Shown: one piece after another, positions 57,428 to 64,000 of the stretch
Layout of the letters: each line of letters opens with the position of its first letter
How positions within the stretch are numbered: position 1 is the first letter of the stretch
Source: Devosia sp. 1566
Lineage (GTDB): Bacteria > Pseudomonadota > Alphaproteobacteria > Rhizobiales > Devosiaceae
Direction: 5' to 3'
Assembly: GCF_004005995.1 (NCBI RefSeq)
Contig: NZ_CP034767.1
Coordinates: 682,001-746,000, forward strand
Length of the DNA: 64,000 nucleotides
Program-made: the position numbers and the translations under genes
Notes under the pieces: generated by a model
The model's database searches: none
What the model was told of the DNA's origin: nothing
The model's input: only the letters and a program-made list of their open reading frames with translations

Positions 57428-58486
57428 ATGGCCCTATCAAATCGGTCCGTCGTGCCTGTGCACGCGACCAAGTCGGCTCGTCGCCACCGTCCCCATGCCA
57501 AGCTTATGGCGTTCGGACTCGTGGGCGTACTGAGTTATGCGGGGCTCACCAGCGTCGCCTTCAGTCCCGCAGATGCGAGCGGCGAGTTAGCGGCACCGCC
57601 TGTTGTCGTCCAGGGCAGTCTTGGCGGTACAACAACGGTGCGCACGCCACAATCGTTCGATCACCTGTTCGAGAGCGCTAGCTTTACCGGTCCCAACCGG
57701 GCGGAAAAGACCGATCGGCTTCGTCCGAAGCAGGATGCACTGGCAATTTCTCGTAGCTTCGAGGAAGTGCGCACCCGGCTCGCGGCGCTGCGTGTCGCTC
57801 CCGGCCAGCCCGAAGCCTTGGGCCAAAGCCAAATCGCCGATGCAGCCATCGAAGCGCCGGCCGAAACCGATCCGGGTCCGCGCATGTCGGTGGCTTCCAT
57901 TAATCCCGAAATCGGCTCCTCCGCCCTTGACGCCATCGCCGGGATTGCCCCGACCAGCACTGCTGGGACTTTGGGCCAGCCCATGCCGGCGGTTGCCTCC
58001 GAGCAACTCGCCTATGCCCGCGCGAATGCGCCGGTTCTTGGTGCCTTCGACACTGGCAAGGCGGTTGAGGTTTCCGACAAGGAGTTGTGGTGCCTGGCCA
58101 CGGCAATCTATTTCGAGGCGCGGGGCGAAAGCTATCGCGGTCAGGTCGCTGTTGCTCAGGTCGTGCTCAACCGCGTCAAGGATCACCGCTATCCCAGCAC
58201 GATCTGTGGCGTCGTGTTCCAGAACCAGCACAAGCGCAATGCCTGCCAGTTCTCCTTTGCCTGCGATGGCATCCCCGAGCGGATTTCGGACAAGAAGTCA
58301 TGGGCGCAGGCGGAAGACATTGCGGCGCGCTTTGTGGACGGCGAGTTGTACCTGACCGAGGTCGCCGACTCCACCCACTATCACGCCACCTATGTGCGCC
58401 CCGCCTGGGCACCCCGCATGCAAAAGTTGACGCAGGTTGGGCTGCACGTGTTCTACAAGTTCAAGCGCGGCTGGCTATTTGGCTAG
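57428..58486 (+). CDS. SleB-type cell wall hydrolase
   Basis: A 352-residue envelope protein. A basic N-terminus and one helix (about 25-48, MAFGLVGVLSYAGLTSVAFS) act as anchor or signal. A low-complexity linker to about residue 215 follows, then a C-terminal Hydrolase_2 (SleB) domain: WCLATAIYFEARGESYRGQ (the catalytic Glu in FEARGE), VAQVVLNRVKDHRYPSTICG, NACQFSFACDG and STHYHATYVRPAW. SleB enzymes cleave peptidoglycan glycan strands as lytic transglycosylases. A CtrA-like box upstream suggests cell-cycle control of wall remodelling. Confidence 0.9.
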   Translation: MALSNRSVVPVHATKSARRHRPHAKLMAFGLVGVLSYAGLTSVAFSPADASGELAAPPVVVQGSLGGTTTVRTPQSFDHLFESASFTGPNRAEKTDRLRPKQDALAISRSFEEVRTRLAALRVAPGQPEALGQSQIADAAIEAPAETDPGPRMSVASINPEIGSSALDAIAGIAPTSTAGTLGQPMPAVASEQLAYARANAPVLGAFDTGKAVEVSDKELWCLATAIYFEARGESYRGQVAVAQVVLNRVKDHRYPSTICGVVFQNQHKRNACQFSFACDGIPERISDKKSWAQAEDIAARFVDGELYLTEVADSTHYHATYVRPAWAPRMQKLTQVGLHVFYKFKRGWLFG

Positions 58487-58492
58487 AACCGA

Positions 58493-58999
58493 TCAGCAGA
58501 CGCGATAGCTTTTGCCATATACGCAGGTAAAATCTCTGCCGATCCGCACCGCGGTTGCTGCATTGGCAAAGATCATCGACATGCCAGCGGTCGGAGTGAA
58601 AGAGGTCCAGCTCTGGCCGTCCCAGAACGAGAAGCGGTTGCCTGGACCGGGCTGCTCAACCGGCGAGACGCTAATGCCCGGATACTGGATGTGCTCTGAA
58701 ACCAGCGCGTCAGTAGAATAGGTGCCGGTCGCCGTGACGGCGATATCCACCCAACTCACCCGGCCCGCCTCGATCTTCTTGACCCGGACGGTTTGGAGCG
58801 GGTTGGTGTCCACCCCTTCCTCATATTGCACGTGATACTCGCGATCATCAAAGCGCACGAGGCTGGCCGTATCGATGCCAACGCCGCGTTCCCCGGCGAT
58901 TGCATCAACGACTATGCCAGGTCCGATCGCCGCCAAGGCGGTGGCGCAAACGGCGCCCAGACACATTCCGACTAGCATATGGCGCGTGGGTAGGTTCAT
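58493..58999 (-). CDS. Hypothetical exported protein
   Basis: A 168-residue protein with an N-terminal signal or anchor helix (about 8-30, MLVGMCLGAVCATALAAIGP). The remainder is beta-rich: YHVQYEEGVDTNPLQTVRVK, FSFWDGQSWTSFTPTAGMSM and a C-terminal FTCVYGKSYRVC with two Cys. The ATG at 58999 has GGGA about 7 nt upstream. It is convergent with the SleB-type gene (6-bp gap), and a TTAACCCTAA motif lies about 90 nt upstream of its start. I do not recognise the family. Confidence 0.7.
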   Translation of the reverse strand: MNLPTRHMLVGMCLGAVCATALAAIGPGIVVDAIAGERGVGIDTASLVRFDDREYHVQYEEGVDTNPLQTVRVKKIEAGRVSWVDIAVTATGTYSTDALVSEHIQYPGISVSPVEQPGPGNRFSFWDGQSWTSFTPTAGMSMIFANAATAVRIGRDFTCVYGKSYRVC

Positions 59000-59108
59000 G
59001 GCTGCGTCCCGAAATGAGGCGGTTTGATCCTGCTTGTTAACAAAGCAGTAACCTTTTTGCCGCAGCCGCAGCAAAGTTCAAACAATATTAGGGTTAACGA
59101 GTGGACGT

Positions 59109-59717
59109 CTAGGCGGAGGGCAGGATCGCCTCGCACGCAGCGATGAAGCGATCCTGCGCTTCGCGCGTCGGCCAGGGCCGGATCAGCCGGTCGAACTGAT
59201 CAACGTCAAAGGTAGGCAAGCTCGGTGCGCCGAAAAAACGTTGGGCTTCAACAGCCGAAAAGCCGGCCAGATGCACGGCTTCGAAATAAGCGGCCTCGCG
59301 ATCGGCTTTCTTGATAAGTTTTCCCAAGGCTGCACCGGCTGTAGCAGGGAGGGAAAACCGCAGATAGATCGCGCCCAGCAGCCGGTCTTCCACCGTTTTG
59401 TAATTGCCGCCCATCGCCGCCTTGAAGGGCGAGATGATGTCGCCCATCACATATTCAGGGGCGTCATGCAGCAGCGCCTGCAGCTGGGCGGTGTTGTCGG
59501 CCTCGGGGTTGTGGGCGCGAAACAATTCGAGCACGAGCACCGAATGCTGCGCGACCGAAAAGGCGTAGTCGCCCAGGGTTTGCCCGTTCCAGCGGGCGAC
59601 GCGGGCGAGGCCATGCGCGATATCGGACAGCTCGACATCGAGCGGGGAGGGGTCGAGAATATCGAGCCGTCGGCCTGACAACATCCGTTGCCAGGCTCGG
59701 TCTTTGCCGCGCGCCAT
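59109..59717 (-). CDS. HD-domain phosphohydrolase (YfbR-like)
   Basis: A 202-residue HD-superfamily enzyme. Metal-binding residues are seen as the His in FSVAQHSVLVLELF (about 57), HD in ALLHDAPEYVMGDIISPFK (about 84-85) and a distal Asp in KKADREAAYFEA. YfbR-type members are 5'-deoxynucleotidases; the substrate here is inferred only from similarity. It lies downstream of ygfZ on the same strand. Confidence 0.85.
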   Translation of the reverse strand: MARGKDRAWQRMLSGRRLDILDPSPLDVELSDIAHGLARVARWNGQTLGDYAFSVAQHSVLVLELFRAHNPEADNTAQLQALLHDAPEYVMGDIISPFKAAMGGNYKTVEDRLLGAIYLRFSLPATAGAALGKLIKKADREAAYFEAVHLAGFSAVEAQRFFGAPSLPTFDVDQFDRLIRPWPTREAQDRFIAACEAILPSA

Positions 59718-59751
59718 GATGCCCCAAAGCTAAAAGAGTGGTGGCGAAACG

Positions 59752-60591
59752 CTACTCATCGGGCGTTGATTCGCCAAACGCATAGCTTGCGTAAGGCGGC
59801 AGGGAAAGGCGGACAGGCTTGCCCTCGACGGTCGCGGCGGAGGGATCGCTGATCCGGTCGAGCCGGACAATGGCAACAGCGCGACCGTTGACGACCTGGC
59901 CCAGGCGCCCCGCTTCGCGTTCGCCCGCCAGCACGGCACCCCCCGAAGGCGCATCGACACCGTCAACGATCACCGGGCGGCGGCGGGCGGTGCCGCGGTG
60001 TTTCATGCGGCTGACCACTTCCTGGCCGACATAGCAGCCCTTGGCAAAATCAATGCCCTCGAGCAGGTCGAGCCCGATGTCATGGGCAAAGGCGTCGTTG
60101 GCGGGAAAGTCATTGCCCTGGTGCAGGATGCCAGAAGCAATGCGCTGCTCGTGATAGGCCGTGTCGTCCGCAACCCAGCCGTTGGCCGGCTCCACCGGCG
60201 CGATCTGGCGCCAACCCAGCCTAACGGGCCCCAGCCGATCGAGATGGCTGATCGCGGCGGGGTCCTGCTCGGTGGCAAAGCCGACGCGGTGGGTTTCCCG
60301 GAGATCATCGATCACCACCTGGGCACGGAGGCGATACATCTTCATGCGCTTGAAGAAATCATCGGCCACGGACTGGTGCACATCGAGCCAGATCGCGTCG
60401 CCTGCGTAACCGGCCAGACCTTCGGCGAGGATCTTGCCTTGAGGGGAGAGCAGCGCCCAGGCGACACCGGCTTCGCCCGTGCCATCGCCCTGCGCGGGGA
60501 TATGGCCGGTAACGACATCGTTGAGCAGCTTGTGGGCGTCAACGCCCGAAAACCGGAACACTGCCCGGTCGGCGCGCAGATAGGTGGTCAT
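59752..60591 (-). CDS. ygfZ: YgfZ/GcvT-domain folate-binding protein
   Basis: A 279-residue relative of GcvT, involved with folate in repair or maturation of Fe-S enzymes. The diagnostic motif is KGCYVGQEVVSRMKHRG (about residues 191-207). The N-terminal RADRAVFRFSGVDAHKLLND and LSPQGKILAEGL are also typical. The ATG at 60591 gives the family start (MTTYLRADRAV); the frame upstream is open but unrelated. A stem-loop lies just 5' of it. Confidence 0.92.
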   Translation of the reverse strand: MTTYLRADRAVFRFSGVDAHKLLNDVVTGHIPAQGDGTGEAGVAWALLSPQGKILAEGLAGYAGDAIWLDVHQSVADDFFKRMKMYRLRAQVVIDDLRETHRVGFATEQDPAAISHLDRLGPVRLGWRQIAPVEPANGWVADDTAYHEQRIASGILHQGNDFPANDAFAHDIGLDLLEGIDFAKGCYVGQEVVSRMKHRGTARRRPVIVDGVDAPSGGAVLAGEREAGRLGQVVNGRAVAIVRLDRISDPSAATVEGKPVRLSLPPYASYAFGESTPDE

Positions 60592-60613
60592 GATCGTCTT
60601 GCTTCCCCAGACT

Positions 60614-60648
60614 GTCCGCCCGCAGCAACTGCTGCGGGGATTGCGGAC
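60614..60648 (-). promoter_or_regulatory. Stem-loop in the ygfZ leader
   Basis: GTCCGC at 60614-60619 pairs with GCGGAC at 60643-60648, enclosing CCGCAG/CTGCGG, 23 nt upstream of the ygfZ start. It could be a leader structure or the 3'-end hairpin of an older transcript. Role unknown. Confidence 0.35.
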
Positions 60649-60739
60649 ATGGCGCGAAGCGCTAGCATTTTCAAGAACGCGGCCAAGGTCAACCGCCGAC
60701 ACCGAAAGCAGGCAGCATGACGGCCCGGTTCAGAGCAAT

Positions 60740-61018
60740 TTATTGCAGCGTACGATCGAGGTTGTATTCGCCCGCGCGGATGCGTTCGGGCAGCAGCGCC
60801 ACCATTTCGGCGGCTGCATCATCGCCATGCAGTTTGACGAGAGTCGCCAGCGCCGCAAACAGGGAAGCATGAGCGAGCGAGGCGCATTCCACCCCGTCGT
60901 CTTCAGCGCCATTCCAGGCCTCCGCCAGATATTCGAGCGCGATTTGACGCTCGCTTTGCTCGTGGCTGGGCAGCTCGATTTCGGCCGCGGTGATGAAGTG
61001 AGATTTTCTGATCGCCAT
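60740..61018 (-). CDS. Conserved small hypothetical protein
   Basis: A 92-residue mostly helical, acidic protein: MAIRKSHFITAAEIELPSHE at the start, LEYLAEAWNGAEDDGVECAS in the middle, and MVALLPERIRAGEYNLDRTL at the end. No signal peptide or metal motif. It has coding character and stands alone between TIGR02301 and ygfZ on the same strand. The function is unknown. Confidence 0.7.
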   Translation of the reverse strand: MAIRKSHFITAAEIELPSHEQSERQIALEYLAEAWNGAEDDGVECASLAHASLFAALATLVKLHGDDAAAEMVALLPERIRAGEYNLDRTLQ

Positions 61019-61113
61019 GCTCAGCGGGTTAACATGGATGAACGGGGCTGGCGCACCACAAATGAGTGAAGGGTTAATGCAACCTCCGCAAATTTCGTTA
61101 ACGCGGGGGCTCC

Positions 61114-61482
61114 CTATTCGGCATAGCGGGTGTGGATTTCGCGGGCGGTTCTTTCCGCTTCTGTCAGCAGGCGCGTGAGGGCTTCGCGGGCGCTCGGGGT
61201 GCAGGCGCGGTGAAAGCGCGCATAGGCGGTGTAGCCGGTGTTGAACGCCCCGGCGAGGCGCTGGCGCTGATCATCGTCGGGCTCGTCGAGTTCGATCAAC
61301 TCGGCCATCTCGGCGCGCCAATCCTCGGTGCCTGCCTGGCAGAGGGGCTGGAGGAAATAAAGGCTCCCCATGATCTCGGCGAGCCGCTCCATGCGCGGCT
61401 GATAGGGCGGGTCGATCGCCAGCGCCGGCGTGACGACGGTCAGACAAAGGGCCGCCGCAATGGGGGCGAAACGCAGCTTCAC
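61114..61482 (-). CDS. TIGR02301 family exported protein
   Basis: A 122-residue protein with a signal peptide (about 1-22, ending PALA). The mature part matches TIGR02301: LAEIMGSLYFLQPLCQAGTE, then FNTGYTAYARFHRACTPSA, with two conserved Cys likely paired. The role is unknown. Its pairing with a Nudix gene upstream on the same strand is common in Hyphomicrobiales. Confidence 0.85.
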   Translation of the reverse strand: MKLRFAPIAAALCLTVVTPALAIDPPYQPRMERLAEIMGSLYFLQPLCQAGTEDWRAEMAELIELDEPDDDQRQRLAGAFNTGYTAYARFHRACTPSAREALTRLLTEAERTAREIHTRYAE

Positions 61483-61519
61483 TTGGATCCTGATCTCCTG
61501 ATGCTGGGCGCTCTTAGCA

Positions 61520-61915
61520 TTACCCGGCCAGAACGGCGAGGCATTGCCGGATCACGTCGTCGAGCCGGGTCGTCGTGCGAAAGGCGGGCAGCGCTGCGGG
61601 ATCGACCCATTTGTGATCGGCGATTTCACTGGAGGGCATGATGGAGCCGCTGAAATCGGAGGAAACGAACACGGCCAACTGGTAGGTGCCACCGCCGCCC
61701 AGCTGCTGCACCAGCACGGGTTGCGGATTGCGCACGGCCAGCCCCAGCTCCTCCTTGACCTCGCGGATGACGCATTGCTCGATGGTTTCGCCGGGCTCGA
61801 GACGGCCTCCCGGGAACGTCCACAAATGCTGATAGGGGGGGAAGGCGCGCTTGATCAACAGCACCTTGCCGTTGCGTACCAACGCCACGCTGGCGGCGTT
61901 TGGAAGGTCCGTCAT
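61520..61915 (-). CDS. Nudix hydrolase
   Basis: A 131-residue pyrophosphohydrolase. The Nudix box is complete: G-x5-E-x7-R-E-V-x-E-E-L-G in GRLEPGETIEQCVIREVKEE (about residues 35-54). The start SVALVRNGKVLLIKRAFPPY and an ADHKWVDPAALPAF segment resemble the MutT-like ADP-ribose/NADH type. The substrate is not determinable. Divergent from the HMCES gene with a 66-bp gap. Confidence 0.92.
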   Translation of the reverse strand: MTDLPNAASVALVRNGKVLLIKRAFPPYQHLWTFPGGRLEPGETIEQCVIREVKEELGLAVRNPQPVLVQQLGGGGTYQLAVFVSSDFSGSIMPSSEIADHKWVDPAALPAFRTTTRLDDVIRQCLAVLAG

Positions 61916-61981
61916 CTCGGCTCCATTTGCGATTCAACACTGCACCCCCTATTTTGGGGCGAGCATCAGGGAGAAGCAAAT

Positions 61982-62722
61982 ATGTGTGGTCGCTATGCGG
62001 CAACGCTGCCGCCCGAGCAGATGGCGGAACTGTTTCGCCTGCTCAATCGGATCGAGATGGTGCCGCGCTTCAACATCGCGCCCACCCAGCCGGTGGTGGC
62101 GATCTGGGAAGAAGCGGGGCGGCGCGAGGCGCATTTTGCCCGCTGGGGCCTCGTGCCGCGCTGGGTCAAGGATCCGCGCGAGTTTCCGCTGCTGGTCAAT
62201 GCCCGGGTCGAGACCATGGCCGAAAAGCCGGCTTTTCGCGACGCCCTCAAGCATGGCCGCTGCATCATCCCGGCCAGCGGCTATTATGAATGGCACACCG
62301 GGCCCGACAAGAAAAAGCAGCCCTATTACATCACCTATGCCGATGGCCGCCCGATGGCGCTGGCCGGGCTTTACGCCACCTGGGTAGGCCCCGAAGGCGA
62401 GGAGATCGACAGCGTCGCGACCATTACCGTGCCCACCAACAACCAGCTCTCGGTAATCCATGATCGCATGCCCGCCATTCTCGAAGGCGAAGCGATGGAG
62501 CACTGGCTGGATGTGCGCGATGTGCGGGCCGAGGAAGCCCGGCAGTTGGCGCTGCCGCTGCCCGACAATGTGCTGAGCTATCGGCCGGTCTCGACCCGGG
62601 TGAACTCGGCTGCAGTTGATGACCCGAGCCTTATCGAGGAAGTAACGCCCGAACTGGCGGAACCCACCGCGCCAGTACGGCGCAAGGCCGCTGGTGCGGG
62701 AGCGCAGCTCGATCTGTTCTAG
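61982..62722 (+). CDS. SOS response-associated peptidase (HMCES/YedK family)
   Basis: A 246-residue SRAP-domain protein. Cys2 right after the initiator Met (MCGRYAATLPPEQ) becomes the N-terminal nucleophile that crosslinks to abasic sites in single-stranded DNA. RFNIAPTQPVVAI, WGLVPRWVKDP, NARVETMAEKPAFRDAL, CIIPASGYYEWH and IHDRMPAIL are the family motifs in order. Start at 61982 has GGGAGAA upstream. No LexA box is seen nearby despite the family name. Confidence 0.94.
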   Translation: MCGRYAATLPPEQMAELFRLLNRIEMVPRFNIAPTQPVVAIWEEAGRREAHFARWGLVPRWVKDPREFPLLVNARVETMAEKPAFRDALKHGRCIIPASGYYEWHTGPDKKKQPYYITYADGRPMALAGLYATWVGPEGEEIDSVATITVPTNNQLSVIHDRMPAILEGEAMEHWLDVRDVRAEEARQLALPLPDNVLSYRPVSTRVNSAAVDDPSLIEEVTPELAEPTAPVRRKAAGAGAQLDLF

Positions 62723-62736
62723 GCGGGAGCAAGGGA

Positions 62737-63141
62737 ATGGAGCAGTTTACCGGCGGTTGCCTCTGCGGGAAGGTCCGGCTGGTGGCGTCCGGCCGACCCT
62801 ATCGGGTCGGAATCTGCCATTGCCTTGATTGCCGCAAGCATCATGGCGCCCTGTTTTATGCGGCGGCAATGTTTCCGCAGGAGGCTGTGGCGGTCAGCGG
62901 GGAGGTCGGAGAATTCGGGGGGCGGTGTTTTTGCCCCACTTGCGGGTCCTCGGTTTTTGCCCGATCGGGCGACGAGATCGAGGTGCATCTGGGCGCGCTC
63001 GATGCGCCCGATCAGCTGGTGCCGAGCTACGAATGCTGGACGATCCGGCGTGAAGCCTGGCTGCCACCCTTTCCGCTCAGCCACCATTATGAGCGCGGCC
63101 GCGACCATGCCAGCCGCTTCGAGGACGAGGGTCCCGCCTAA
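62737..63141 (+). CDS. GFA (CENP-V/GFA) domain protein
   Basis: A 134-residue zinc protein related to glutathione-dependent formaldehyde-activating enzyme. The zinc ligands are C8-L-C10 in GGCLCGKVRL, the Cys set in ICHCLDCRKHHG, and CPTCGSSVFARSG. Formaldehyde activation is proven for few members, so the reaction is open. It follows the HMCES gene by 14 bp and overlaps the convergent hemerythrin gene by 4 bp. Confidence 0.9.
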   Translation: MEQFTGGCLCGKVRLVASGRPYRVGICHCLDCRKHHGALFYAAAMFPQEAVAVSGEVGEFGGRCFCPTCGSSVFARSGDEIEVHLGALDAPDQLVPSYECWTIRREAWLPPFPLSHHYERGRDHASRFEDEGPA

Positions 63142-63698
63142 ACACCGATGCCGAAATAGCCCAACGCATCGCCCATCGCGTCTTCCTCGTAGCCGAGATG
63201 AGAGAGCAGGATGCGCTCAAGCGTGCGGTAGACTGTCTTGGCGTCTTCGAAGTGCTCGGGCGTGGGCTCGCTCGCCAGTGCGTTAAGTGCATCGACAAGC
63301 CGCAGCAGCAGTTCATGGACCACCACATGCTCGGCGCGCAGCCGCTCGGCAATCGCCTTGAACGCGGCGCCCTGTTCGGCCAGCGCGGGGAAGATCGCGT
63401 AGTCCTCGATCGAATGATGGGTGTCGACTAACTGGCAGTATTGCCCGCACAAATTGCCGAAGCGGCGGAAATTGCTGACCATCAGGAGGCCAGAAGTTTC
63501 GCTCTCCACCTCTTCGGGCGAGACGGCGCCGGTGGAGGCGCGCTCGATCAGGCGTCCGAGCACTTCCATGTTCTGGCGCAGATGATCGTGGATCATCTTA
63601 AGATGCTGGCCGGGCAGGCGCTGGTCTGGCGTCAGCCCCTCGAGCTTTTGCAGCGGCGGGCGAGTGGCATCGTCAAGAAAGGCAATGTCATCGAGCAT
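63138..63698 (-). CDS. Hemerythrin-like (HHE domain) protein
   Basis: A 186-residue four-helix-bundle protein. Likely di-iron ligands: H in HLKMIHDHLRQN, HHSIED (the H-x-x-x-E type), H in RAEHVVVHELL and the C-terminal HLGYEED. The extra C-x3-C (LCGQYCQLVDTHH) next to a ligand helix is uncommon. The ATG at 63698 follows AGGGGAG 6 nt upstream. Function could be oxygen, NO or iron sensing; not determinable. Confidence 0.82.
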   Translation of the reverse strand: MLDDIAFLDDATRPPLQKLEGLTPDQRLPGQHLKMIHDHLRQNMEVLGRLIERASTGAVSPEEVESETSGLLMVSNFRRFGNLCGQYCQLVDTHHSIEDYAIFPALAEQGAAFKAIAERLRAEHVVVHELLLRLVDALNALASEPTPEHFEDAKTVYRTLERILLSHLGYEEDAMGDALGYFGIGV

Positions 63699-63779
63699 GG
63701 GCAACTCCCCTGTGATTGCCCCGAAATGGGGCAAGGGGGAGATGCGATCAAGTAGGCACGCGCAGGTGACTGGGCCCGG

Positions 63780-64000
63780 TCAGCCCAGCATCTTGCCGGG
63801 ATTGAGAATGCCCTTGGGATCGAGCGCATCCTTGATCGCGCGCATCATCTGCAGGGCCACCGGGTCCTTGACCTGGCGCAGGAGGTCGACCTTGAGCTGG
63901 CCGATGCCATGCTCGGCCGAAACCGATCCGCCCAGCTTGAGCACGATCTCATAGATGGCGGCGTGGACCGGCTCGGCTCCCGCCATGAACTGCCCGTTGT
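63780..64000 (-). CDS. FAD-linked oxidase, C-terminal fragment (GlcD/D-2-hydroxyacid dehydrogenase type, partial)
   Basis: The right edge cuts a minus-strand gene; the last 73 residues are present, beginning NGQFMAGAEPVHAAIYEIV. GGSVSAEHGIGQLKVDLL and ALDPKGILNPGKML are the classic end of the FAD-linked oxidase family (glycolate oxidase GlcD, D-lactate or D-2-hydroxyglutarate dehydrogenase). The SAEHGIG motif contains a substrate and metal His. The member cannot be decided from this fragment. Confidence 0.88.
   Translation of the reverse strand, partial: NGQFMAGAEPVHAAIYEIVLKLGGSVSAEHGIGQLKVDLLRQVKDPVALQMMRAIKDALDPKGILNPGKMLG

Overview
The window is an ordinary high-GC alphaproteobacterial chromosome segment with few gaps between genes. 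Gene content and order point to Hyphomicrobiales, most plausibly a Devosia-like organism; this is inferred from synteny and protein families, without a database search. Supporting markers are a CcrM-type GANTC methyltransferase, an IalB-family protein, TIGR02301, a YqgE/DsbD-domain/peroxiredoxin cluster, the smc-dsbA-dciA-mutY order, a split glycine decarboxylase (gcvPA/gcvPB) behind a tandem glycine riboswitch, CtrA-like boxes and an alphaproteobacterial-type LexA box. I see no tRNA, rRNA, IS element, prophage, CRISPR array or secretion-system cluster.

Layout. 1-2.8 kb: end of xseA, a LysR regulator divergent from a DUF1127 protein with a clear palindromic operator, and an IalB-like protein. 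3.1-9.3 kb: the aa3-type cytochrome c oxidase operon (coxB-coxA-ctaB-small membrane protein-ctaG-coxC, then SURF1), holding structural subunits, heme O synthase and the copper and heme assembly factors. 9.4-12.7 kb: threonine synthase, an M16 processing-type peptidase and a GNAT acetyltransferase. 12.9-15.8 kb: a 960-residue membrane PAS-GGDEF-EAL protein with a decayed GGDEF motif. 15.8-18.5 kb: YqgE, a stand-alone DsbD-alpha-like protein, a peroxiredoxin and a lipoprotein. 18.5-19.4 kb: a gene-free stretch packed with inverted repeats. 19.4-24.2 kb: gcvT-gcvH-gcvPA-gcvPB on the minus strand behind the riboswitch.

24.3-31.4 kb: two small unknown genes, SMC, a DsbA with an Ala/Pro tail, DciA and MutY. 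31.4-33.2 kb: a GST, an NAD(P)-binding protein and an HxlR regulator, which look like an accessory insertion. 33.5-36.6 kb: ccrM, rnhB and a PA0069-type radical SAM gene with an SOS box. 37-40.3 kb: two MFS transporters and moaB. 40.4-48.7 kb: a family-4-like uracil-DNA glycosylase lacking two cluster cysteines, ETF-QO, a TPR protein, ispE, a polyprenyl diphosphate synthase, a TrmN6-like methyltransferase and an S49 peptidase.

48.7-56.6 kb: glyQS, DUF808, rnhA, ispH and a PPDK-like protein that has lost about 110 residues of its ATP-grasp domain. 56.7-64 kb: a VasI-domain orphan, a SleB-type hydrolase, small envelope proteins, an HD hydrolase, YgfZ, TIGR02301, Nudix, an HMCES-type protein, a GFA-family protein, a hemerythrin-like protein and the C-terminus of an FAD-linked oxidase.

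I found no convincing undescribed multi-gene system. The best leads are the PPDK-like protein with an intact phosphohistidine/PEP half and an eroded ATP half, the uracil-DNA glycosylase with only two of four expected Fe-S cysteines, the repeated CtrA-like box shared by ccrM and a cell wall hydrolase gene, the LexA box before the radical SAM gene, and the repeat-filled intergenic region.
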